Of a DNA stretch of 37,118 bases, positions 9,701 to 15,018 are shown one piece after another. The notes below the pieces were generated by a model. The model made no database searches. It was not told where the DNA came from and saw nothing but the letters and a program-made list of their open reading frames with translations. The stretch comes from an uncultured Clostridium sp. (GTDB taxonomy: Bacteria > Bacillota > Clostridia > TANB77 > CAG-508). Both the position numbers and the translations under genes were made by a program. Location: contig USQZ01000013.1 in assembly GCA_900556975.1 (NCBI GenBank), positions 1 to 37,118 on the forward strand, read 5' to 3'. The first letter of the stretch is position 1; every line of letters begins with the position of its first letter.

Positions 9701-11052
9701 ACTGAAATATTGGGAATTTGTATATTACCTGATGAATTGAATTTTTGAAGTCGTTTTATATCAATGTCTAGTAATATATTTAGTTTTGAAATTTCAGTTG
9801 TTTTTTTGCATACAATTTGGTTTATTATGTTTATCACAGAATTATTTATTTTCTGAATTGCATCGTCAGATAAACATGATGTTAGATAGTCATACATAAT
9901 AACTGGGTAGTTATTAACTGCAGAGATGTGTATGTTTAAAGGTTGATTTTGTTGATTTAGAAAAATCCAATTACAGAATCCTTTGTCTATTGAAGTTAAA
10001 TTATTGCTTAATTTATTAATTTGATATGAAAAGCCAATATCAAATATTTTTGTTGTTGAATGTGTTGTTTCATTATACATTTTTTGTATTTTATTAAATG
10101 GAAAGCTTGCGTGTCTGAAGATAGAAAAATTTGTATTAGAGATTTTTTTGCACAATGAAACAAAGTCGGTTTCGTCTGAAACTGACACATATAATGGCAA
10201 TGTAGAGACGTATAGCCCTGTTGAATTTAAATCATTATATTTTTTTAATCTATTTAAGAATGGGGTACCAATGACAAGATTGTTTTTATTGTATAGCTCG
10301 TTTATGCTAACAGATATGATTGCTAAGAAGAATGCATACTCTGTGATGTTGTGTTCTTGGCAGAATGTACTTATTTTTTGGCACAAAGAATCATCAAGGT
10401 TGTATTCAAACCTTTTTGCAGAATAGTCATATAGATTATTTTCATTAAATAACTTAGATGATTCCATTTGTTTTACGTAATTTTTCCAAAATTCTGAATC
10501 CTTATCATAATTTGGCGATTTTAAATATTCTTGTTCTCTATTTATAAGGCTTAGATAGCTTGGGTTAGAGTAGGTTGATAAATCTTCGTTATTTAATAGT
10601 TTATTGTAAATTTCTTTTATTTGTTCAGCTACTTGTGTCATTCCCCATGCGTCTGAAATTATGTGGTGCACTTTAAAGAAAATATATGAACAAGTTGGTG
10701 TTATGACACTAAAAAATGCAAATGTATTTTTTAGTGAAATTTGATAGTTTTTGAAGTAGTCAACAAATGCAGAAATATTTTCATTTTCTAAAATTTTTAT
10801 TGGAATTTCTACATAAGAATATGGTTTAAAATACTGAACTAAGTTATCGTTTTCTTGCTCAAAAACTAGTCTAAATGAGTCATTTGCTTTTATTAGTATA
10901 TTTAAAGTTTTTGATAAAACAGAAGCATTTAATACTTCACTAAATTTTATATAACTTGCAATATGATTTATTGCTGAATTACTTAATTGTTGTTCAACTT
11001 GATATATGTTTCTTTGAGGATTTGTTAGTTTGTAAGTATTCTGTTTTGTCAT
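6781..11052 (-). CDS. Single-module NRPS: condensation-adenylation-thiolation-reductase
   Basis: A 1423-residue complete one-module synthetase. Condensation domain, about 5-430: VHHIISDAWG, His pair at 129-130. Adenylation domain, about 450-955: A3 YTSGSTGNPKG (595-605), A4 FDASGID, A5 NLYGPTETT (738-746), A7 YKTGDIA, A8 GRTDDMVKINGG, A10 TTSGKIDKKT. Thiolation domain: DDLGIDSLS with phosphopantetheine Ser1004. C-terminal reductase, about 1070-1423: ITGVTGFLG (NAD(P) site, 1073-1081) and YLLSK (Y1238, K1242), the Lys2/thioester-reductase type that releases aldehydes or alcohols. The Asp of FDAS predicts an alpha-amino acid substrate; my hand alignment of the pocket (D-A-I-F-L-T-L-M-F-K) suggests a hydrophobic one, at low confidence. 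The N-terminal C domain should attach an acyl or aminoacyl donor supplied in trans. SD AAGGAG. It heads the operon with a kinase and an HD-GYP regulator. No Sfp-type phosphopantetheinyl transferase or transporter is in the window. Confidence 0.93.
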   Translation of the reverse strand: MTKQNTYKLTNPQRNIYQVEQQLSNSAINHIASYIKFSEVLNASVLSKTLNILIKANDSFRLVFEQENDNLVQYFKPYSYVEIPIKILENENISAFVDYFKNYQISLKNTFAFFSVITPTCSYIFFKVHHIISDAWGMTQVAEQIKEIYNKLLNNEDLSTYSNPSYLSLINREQEYLKSPNYDKDSEFWKNYVKQMESSKLFNENNLYDYSAKRFEYNLDDSLCQKISTFCQEHNITEYAFFLAIISVSINELYNKNNLVIGTPFLNRLKKYNDLNSTGLYVSTLPLYVSVSDETDFVSLCKKISNTNFSIFRHASFPFNKIQKMYNETTHSTTKIFDIGFSYQINKLSNNLTSIDKGFCNWIFLNQQNQPLNIHISAVNNYPVIMYDYLTSCLSDDAIQKINNSVINIINQIVCKKTTEISKLNILLDIDIKRLQKFNSSGNIQIPNISVIDIFNEIVQKYPTKTALICGDKTATYQELNNKINTLANILKQNNVTANDKVILILDKSIEMIASMFAIMKVGACYIPILSDESTTRINYILENCEPKCILTHKNYDKKFNLENNYINLDNINLCENLPYNEKNLKPNSIAYIIYTSGSTGNPKGTMVMHKNIVSLKTSIENDSVLKATEKDISMSLLKYSFDASGIDIYTALLFGGTLLLVEKQDELNPAKVLKLIEKHKVTRSFLIPKWLEHIAVQDATDSFDLSSLRILGTGGEILKPYILKSLLDKYKNLKILNLYGPTETTMFTTLKVVTKENIKQNYSSIGRPIFGSRLGIVNTYNNFMPINTPGELIVYEDDFSIQNIAKGYLNLPEQTKNRFVKIYNPLLNKEVIAYKTGDIAKINSNLEIEFIGRTDDMVKINGGYLVALNEVDQKLRQLLGNDFDICIVAIPYQNTKIIILFIRSSNTSISLENIKIYINRNISFYMRPKKIIEIADFPRTTSGKIDKKTLAELAKDYINNHKKKIILPKNKIEQEIYKIVAHYTDVQEFSVTDDFMDDLGIDSLSLTSIYIALEKYNLNIQDLYNNPTIQELAKYISNKKNNGKNYSINLENIDKAIIQNNVKSIDMSNILITGVTGFLGIHLVHELLLNPNVKKIYCIIRNKINLPAKKRFTNMISSYFPTSVELSELIDEKITILNGDITQEYLGLDEQTYNYLQSKITCVINSAANVKHFVKPAQIKKDNVYSVDNIIKFCDKTITLAHISTLSIAGFVSQESESKIFDENTLYINQDLENNPYLLSKFEAEKNILIATNTKKLNAVIFRLGNIMPRKSDGKFQGNYTQNIFMSALNSIIKSGVIPTELHQLPIEFSPVDECTHFIIALLSTNNKNSIYHILSDKELTILELSNLLKELGYDFKNVNYNSFIEKISENSDEYTREYIYNTNLNTYKQDITLSALKKLNLSWSTIDLNYIKNIMKIINKF

Positions 11053-11091
11053 TATATGTACTCCTTAAAATTCTGATATTACTTAATGAAA

Positions 11092-11120
11092 ATTATATAC
11101 AAAAGTAAAAGAAAAATCAA
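11092..11120 (-). promoter_or_regulatory. Promoter of the NRPS-kinase-regulator operon
   Basis: On the minus strand: TTGATT (11115-11120), 17-base spacer, TATAAT (11092-11097), about 40 bases upstream of the NRPS start. The gap to the divergent protease gene also holds the inverted pair aggatta (11180-11186) / taatcct, which could be regulatory. Confidence 0.6.
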
Positions 11121-11218
11121 ATAAAATAGAAGAATATTATTCATATTTTAAGTAAAGAATATAGTTAAAAATAAAGAGAAAGGATTACTCAATTTAATCC
11201 TGAGTATTGGTGAAATTT

Positions 11219-12322
11219 ATGTATACATCTGAAATGAAAAAAAATAATATTTACATATTGTTTTTAATTATGATACTGACTGTATTTTTTACAATTTTAG
11301 CATATACGCTATTTTTAGATAGTCATCAATATACGTATGATCAAAATGTTGTTGCAACTAGGGTGAGTTATGCGGAGAATTCGAATAATTTGGAAGAGGT
11401 TATTGAGAATATAACTGAATGTACGGTGGGAATTTCAAAGATTAAAGATATTGGGAGTACAATTTTTCTTGAAAAAAGTACAGAAAATTTGAATTTAGGG
11501 AGTGGTGTAATAATTTCAAGTGAGGGGTATATATTGACTAATCAGCATGTTGCTGGCGAAAAATATAGCACGTGTTATATTACTTTAAAAAACGGTGTTA
11601 CGTGTAATGCTGTTGTCGTTTGGGCTAGTGATGATTTGGATTTGGCTATTATTAAAGTTAATATGAAGGAATTGCCGGAAGCTATTCTTGGAGATTCGGA
11701 TGATGTTAGAATTGGCAGTAATGCGTATGCTATTGGAAATCCGGTTGGATATGAGTTGCAAAGGACTGTAACTTTTGGAATTATTAGTGGGACTAATAGA
11801 ACTATAAAGGTTGAGGATGAAGAGAAAAAGACTTATTTAGAAGGATTGATTCAGACTGATGCAACAATTAATCAAGGAAATAGTGGGGGACCTCTTATTA
11901 ATTCAAATGGTGAAGTTATTGGAATAACTACATTGAAAATTGATGATGCTGATGGAATTGGGTTTGCTATTCCTATTAATATTGTTAAACCAATATTAAA
12001 GAAATTGCTAGAGACGGGTGAGTTTGATGAACCTTATTTAGGAATTTCTGGTTATGATAAAGATGCAATTCCATATTTAAGTTCGAATATAAATTTTGAA
12101 AGTGGAATTTATGTTGAGGAAGTGGATGAATTGGGACCTTTAAAAGATAGTAAATTGAGAAAAGGGGATATTATTGAAAAAATAGATGGAATTGAGATTG
12201 ATAGTATGAATCAATTAAAGGAATATGTATATTCTAAGAATGTTGGAGATATAGTTATGTTAACAGTAAAGAAGAATAATAAAACTTTTGAAATTAGTTC
12301 AAAATTGGCTAAAAATAAATAA
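11219..12322 (+). CDS. HtrA/DegP-like membrane-anchored serine protease
   Basis: A trypsin-like envelope quality-control protease with one N-terminal membrane anchor (about residues 11-33) and the rest outside the cell. The catalytic triad is His110 (LTNQHVAG), Asp141 (DDLDLAIIKV) and Ser222 (INQGNSGGPL). A C-terminal PDZ domain (about 275-365) carries LRKGDIIEKIDG. At 367 residues it matches single-PDZ Firmicute HtrA proteins. The start is uncertain: ATG 11219 has a weak GGTG, and a second ATG at 11234 would also leave the anchor intact. It is divergent from the NRPS operon and is followed by only a weak hairpin. The family usually responds to misfolded secreted proteins; I see no CssR-type site I can name. 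Confidence 0.92.
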   Translation: MYTSEMKKNNIYILFLIMILTVFFTILAYTLFLDSHQYTYDQNVVATRVSYAENSNNLEEVIENITECTVGISKIKDIGSTIFLEKSTENLNLGSGVIISSEGYILTNQHVAGEKYSTCYITLKNGVTCNAVVVWASDDLDLAIIKVNMKELPEAILGDSDDVRIGSNAYAIGNPVGYELQRTVTFGIISGTNRTIKVEDEEKKTYLEGLIQTDATINQGNSGGPLINSNGEVIGITTLKIDDADGIGFAIPINIVKPILKKLLETGEFDEPYLGISGYDKDAIPYLSSNINFESGIYVEEVDELGPLKDSKLRKGDIIEKIDGIEIDSMNQLKEYVYSKNVGDIVMLTVKKNNKTFEISSKLAKNK

Positions 12323-12339
12323 AAGACCTTGAGAAAAGG

Positions 12340-12368
12340 TTTACAAAATTGGAAAAATGTATTATAAT
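12340..12368 (+). promoter_or_regulatory. Near-consensus promoter of the PIN-domain gene
   Basis: TTTACA (12340-12345), exactly 17 bases, then TATAAT (12363-12368). This leaves a leader of about 105 bases before the ATG at 12479. Confidence 0.75.
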
Positions 12369-12416
12369 TTTGAGTGTACACTGAATTATGTAAAGCGATT
12401 AAAGGAATATCTTTAA

Positions 12417-12435
12417 GAAAGGAGATATGATTTAA
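12417..12435 (+). promoter_or_regulatory. Internal SD with a two-codon ORF in the leader
   Basis: GAAAGGAG (12417-12424) is followed by ATG ATT TAA (12427-12435), a start-stop-like mini-ORF, although with only a 2-base gap. The true start of the PIN gene is 50 bases further on with its own AAAAGGAGG. The block aaaggaa...atcttt...agaaaggag...ttgtaact is shared with the leader of the gene at 259. A role in mRNA stability or ribosome pausing is inferred. Confidence 0.4.
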
Positions 12436-12478
12436 AAATTGTAACTATCAACTAGGACTATTAAAAAGGAGGCAAAAT

Positions 12479-13444
12479 ATGCTAAATAATAGTTATGCAC
12501 ATTATGAGGAAGAAACAGGAGGATTTATTAGTTGTTTATTTAACAAAGTGCGGCTTTTTTTCAAGAAACTTTTTGATGATGAGAATGATGTGATTGCGGA
12601 AACTCCGGAAGTGGAGAAACTTAAACAAGTTTTTCGTGATTATATTGTTGAGAAACCAGCTGGCTTCGAGGATTCTATTAGAAAGACATTTAAGCCTGGT
12701 GTTAAATTTGTGATAGATGCGTCTGTTACAAGTGTTAAAAACATGAGGGCGGTCTTGAAAAAGATTGGTGAGGATCCAGAGTTAGAAGAGTTCAAGATTA
12801 TCTTGACTAGCGTAACCATTCATGAATTGCAGATGTTGCAGAAAGGAAAAGACTCTGATGGTTATGACGCACGATTCATTATGAATCATGCTATTGATCA
12901 CAAGAAATCTTATGATTTAGTACAGATTCCAGAAACGGAGAAAACACCAGATGCTTGTATTATCAGGTATTGCGTTGAACACAAGAGAGATGTCGTTTTA
13001 TTAACTTCTGACAAAGAAATGGCACTTGATGCTAACTTGAAAGGAGTTAATGTACTGTTCTTCAAACAGCCGGAGAAAAAGTGCCAATCAAAAAATTCTG
13101 ATGGCATTGTTTCACTGTATCCGACTCGGAAGATTGGCAATCAGCTCTTTACAGGCGACATGCAGACCGCAAGGAGAGCGATGATGGTTATAACCCAGGA
13201 TGGAAAGAAATATTCTAAGAATATCTGCGAACTGCACTTGGGTGACGACATCTTGATTGCTTCTCTGAAAGATGATTGTCTCATCTTTGTACATTACAAG
13301 CTGATTTCTATGTCGAGTGAGAATAATGCTCAGACATTGTTCAGCCGGAGGTACTATGCAACTGATGAGATTGATAATTTGGAAAGTGAACTTTATAAGA
13401 ATTTTTTGGGAGAGTTTATAAAGAAGCACAATATCAATTTCTAA
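12479..13444 (+). CDS. PIN-domain putative ribonuclease
   Basis: A 321-residue protein with a PIN (PilT N-terminus) nuclease fold in the middle. Four acidic residues fit the metal site: D80 (FVIDAS), E116 (TIHELQML), D158 (TPDACIIRYC) and D178 (LLTSDKEMAL). PIN domains are Mg2+-dependent RNases. Residues 1-75 are an extra N-terminal region with an amphipathic, basic stretch (VRLFFKKLF). Residues about 215-320 form an additional C-terminal domain with a beta-rich stretch (GDDILIASLKDDCLIFVHY). It is much longer than VapC toxins and no antitoxin gene adjoins it, so a toxin role is unlikely from context. It stands alone with its own promoter, long leader and terminator. Base composition is near 40% GC in the part I counted, suggesting transfer. 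Confidence 0.75.
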   Translation: MLNNSYAHYEEETGGFISCLFNKVRLFFKKLFDDENDVIAETPEVEKLKQVFRDYIVEKPAGFEDSIRKTFKPGVKFVIDASVTSVKNMRAVLKKIGEDPELEEFKIILTSVTIHELQMLQKGKDSDGYDARFIMNHAIDHKKSYDLVQIPETEKTPDACIIRYCVEHKRDVVLLTSDKEMALDANLKGVNVLFFKQPEKKCQSKNSDGIVSLYPTRKIGNQLFTGDMQTARRAMMVITQDGKKYSKNICELHLGDDILIASLKDDCLIFVHYKLISMSSENNAQTLFSRRYYATDEIDNLESELYKNFLGEFIKKHNINF

Positions 13445-13475
13445 CAATTAACAATTTTTAAATTATGTCGGGGGA

Positions 13476-13516
13476 CTAGCTACTCGTATTCTGATATGGG
13501 TGGCTAGTTTTCTTTT
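13476..13516 (+). terminator. Terminator of the PIN-domain gene
   Basis: ctagctactc (13476-13485) pairs with gggtggctag (13498-13507), 10 bp with G-U pairs, then ttttctttt. Confidence 0.8.
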
Positions 13517-13529
13517 GAAATGGCTGTTG

Positions 13530-13558
13530 TTGAAATAATTATTTGTATTTGGTATAAT
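13530..13558 (+). promoter_or_regulatory. Promoter of the small membrane protein gene
   Basis: TTGAAA (13530-13535), 17-base spacer, TATAAT (13553-13558), about 36 bases upstream of the ATG. Confidence 0.75.
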
Positions 13559-13594
13559 TAAGGTATAAAAAATTTTTATAAGGAGGGATTCTGT

Positions 13595-13960
13595 ATGCGG
13601 AATTCATTAAAAGCGAAATTATTAGTAGCGTTATTGTGGCTTGTTGTGTGGATTTGCTTTAACAAGATTGTGGAGGTCTTAGGCCTGACATCGTCCAACA
13701 GCATGCTGGCGCATGTCGTAGAAGGTTTGTTTTGCATACTGATTGCACAGGTGATGTGTTCATCAAAAGGAATCAGATGGCTTGTGTTGGGTATGCTAAC
13801 GATTTTGTTACTTTCACAGTTCAATGCAGTAAGTTTGATTAGTTATCTGATTAATCTTGCCTTATTTTGGCTTACATGGCAGATGGGACCTATCCGGAGG
13901 GTTAAGACTGCCAAAGTCAAAAAGAGAATTAAATTGGCCAAAGGCCACATTTTAAGGTAA
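13595..13960 (+). CDS. Small multi-TM protein, unknown function
   Basis: A 121-residue, very hydrophobic protein with three or four predicted membrane segments (about 8-28, 38-55, 60-78 and 82-97) and a strongly basic C-terminal tail (RRVKTAKVKKRIKLAKGH) that should be cytoplasmic. I do not recognise the family. The ATG is preceded by AAGGAGGGATTCTGT, a strong ribosome-binding site. It is a monocistronic unit with a consensus promoter and a strong terminator. Like its left neighbour it uses more GC-rich codons than the surrounding core genes. It could be an orphan membrane effector or an uncharacterised stress protein; nothing in the sequence decides. Confidence 0.75.
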   Translation: MRNSLKAKLLVALLWLVVWICFNKIVEVLGLTSSNSMLAHVVEGLFCILIAQVMCSSKGIRWLVLGMLTILLLSQFNAVSLISYLINLALFWLTWQMGPIRRVKTAKVKKRIKLAKGHILR

Positions 13961-13985
13961 CACGTAACTATAGTTTTTGTTTTTA

Positions 13986-14013
13986 GGGGGGTGAATGCAC
14001 CTCCCATTTTTTT
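13986..14013 (+). terminator. Terminator of the small membrane protein gene
   Basis: ggggggtg (13986-13993), loop aatg, cacctccc (13998-14005), then a run of seven T. Confidence 0.9.
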
Positions 14014-14023
14014 AGTTATTTGT

Positions 14024-14250
14024 AAAGCAAAATACATATTAATTTTTTCACACCTTGCTGTCGCAATCTTGATGAGCCTCTGTTCTTTTAGAACAAAGAC
14101 GCGGACTTTAAAATGTTATAATCAGTGCAAATGCTATTAATGTCCGCTTTTGTTCTGTGCATAGAATGCTTCAATCGCAGTTGCTTCACTTGCGTTTCGT
14201 TCCTTTGGTCGCTGCGCGGTGATTCAAAAATTTAATATGTATTTTGCTTT
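14024..14250. mobile_element. MITE-like element A (227 bp, 19-bp terminal inverted repeats)
   Basis: Perfect 19-bp terminal inverted repeats begin AAAGCAAAATACATATTAA (14024-14042) and end with its complement (14232-14250). Inside, further nested arms pair (agaacaaa/tttgttct; gcggac 14101-14106 / gtccgc 14142-14147), so the whole element can fold as one long hairpin. It has no coding capacity. Element B (14754-14929) shares the terminal motif and both inner arms. No clear target-site duplication is visible. A TGTTATAAT (14114-14122) inside it could act as an extended -10 toward the next gene. Confidence 0.7.
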
Positions 14251-14273
14251 TCTTAATAAATTTAAAAAAAGTG

Positions 14274-14375
14274 TTCGTCAAATTGCGATAAAATTCTTAA
14301 AAAAAATTGTTAAAATGTTAGCTGTTTTTTTATTATTAACGTGAAATTACTAAATTCAAGTCAAATGGTGTCGAA
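14274..14375. promoter_or_regulatory. Two possible Spo0A boxes upstream of the DUF6514-like gene
   Basis: TGACGAA (complement of ttcgtca, 14274-14280) and TGTCGAA (14369-14375) match the Spo0A-box core TGNCGAA. The second lies about 20 bases upstream of the -35. Seven-base matches occur often by chance in a window this size, so this is weak evidence. Confidence 0.25.
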
Positions 14376-14394
14376 ATTGGCAGTATTGTTGTGT

Positions 14395-14423
14395 TTGACA
14401 AGTGTTTGAAATGCCTGTATAGT
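14395..14423 (+). promoter_or_regulatory. Promoter of the DUF6514-like gene
   Basis: A perfect TTGACA (14395-14400), 17-base spacer, TATAGT (14418-14423). The transcription start near 14430 excludes the in-frame GTG at 14427 as translation start and supports ATG 14448. Confidence 0.8.
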
Positions 14424-14447
14424 TGAGTGCGGAATAAGGAGGTACGC

Positions 14448-14741
14448 ATGAGAAAATTTTATGCAGATGTAATTTTAAATAAAGATGAATTAAAGGAAAG
14501 CGATAGTAATAGGATTGAACTTGAATACTATAAAATTGCTAAAAATGTTAAAAAAAATCAGAGAACATATGGAGTGGAGATTGTTAAGACGGAATATTTT
14601 AATGATAAGAAATTAAAAGAAAGTGAAAATATATATAATGTTACAAGTAATGAAGGTGTGATTGATAATTTATTAAGTATGTTGAAAGAAAATCAGGTTA
14701 CACCTGTTGGTTTAAATGATGTTGTTGATGAAATATTGTAA
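14448..14741 (+). CDS. DUF6514-like small protein
   Basis: A 97-residue soluble, charged protein that I think resembles the Firmicute DUF6514 family: an N-terminal beta-rich half (YYKIAKNVKKNQRTYGVEIVK), a partner strand (TEYFNDKKLKESENIYNVTS), and a C-terminal helix ending KENQVTPVGLNDVVDEIL, where the TPV...L.DV motif is typical. The function of the family is unknown to me. ATG 14448 has AAGGAGGTACGC in front; the upstream GTG lies at the transcription start. The gene is framed by two inverted copies of a MITE-like element. Its codon use is AT-rich like the core genome, so the gene looks resident and the elements inserted around it. Confidence 0.7.
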   Translation: MRKFYADVILNKDELKESDSNRIELEYYKIAKNVKKNQRTYGVEIVKTEYFNDKKLKESENIYNVTSNEGVIDNLLSMLKENQVTPVGLNDVVDEIL

Positions 14742-14753
14742 TAATTATTTATA

Positions 14754-14929
14754 CGAAAAATGCATATTACATTTTTGAATCACCGCGTAGTGATCAAAGG
14801 AACGAAACGTAAGTGAAGTGACTGCGATTGAAGCATTCTACCCAGATTTAAAATAAAAATAATAAATTTTTATTTTAAAATTCCGAGGAATGCGATAGCA
14901 AAGCGTAAAAAAATAATATGTATTTTTCG
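14754..14929. mobile_element. MITE-like element B (176 bp, inverted relative to A)
   Basis: Terminal inverted repeats of 16 bp with one mismatch: CGAAAAATGCATATTA (14754-14769) and the complement at 14914-14929. The left arm (gaatcaccgcg...caaaggaacgaaacg...gcattcta) matches the complement of the right arm of element A. The right arm (aatgcgatagcaaagcg) matches the complement of A's left arm, so B is inverted. The centre is a long A+T palindrome (about 14848-14882) unlike A's centre. Non-coding. Confidence 0.7.
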
Positions 14930-14961
14930 GATTTAAAAGTTTTAAGCTGATTGTTAGTTCA

Positions 14962-14990
14962 TTTACCTTTAACTTAAATTATGATATACT
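14962..14990 (+). promoter_or_regulatory. Promoter of the class A PBP gene
   Basis: TTTACC (14962-14967), 17-base spacer, TATACT (14985-14990), about 28 bases before the start codon and just outside element B. Confidence 0.65.
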
Positions 14991-15018
14991 TAAAAATATT
15001 TAAAAGAAGGTGATGAAG

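Noticed and set aside
10148..10426. Plus-strand open frame in the NRPS condensation domain
   Set aside because: Antisense shadow of conserved coding sequence, no SD or family motif.
11180..11206. Inverted repeat aggatta/taatcct ahead of the HtrA gene as a riboswitch or T-box
   Set aside because: Too short, with no conserved core motif or terminator partner; at most a small operator.
12910..13447. Minus-strand frames opposite the PIN gene, considered as an antitoxin
   Set aside because: They lie wholly antisense to conserved PIN motifs and have no SD or antitoxin-like pattern.
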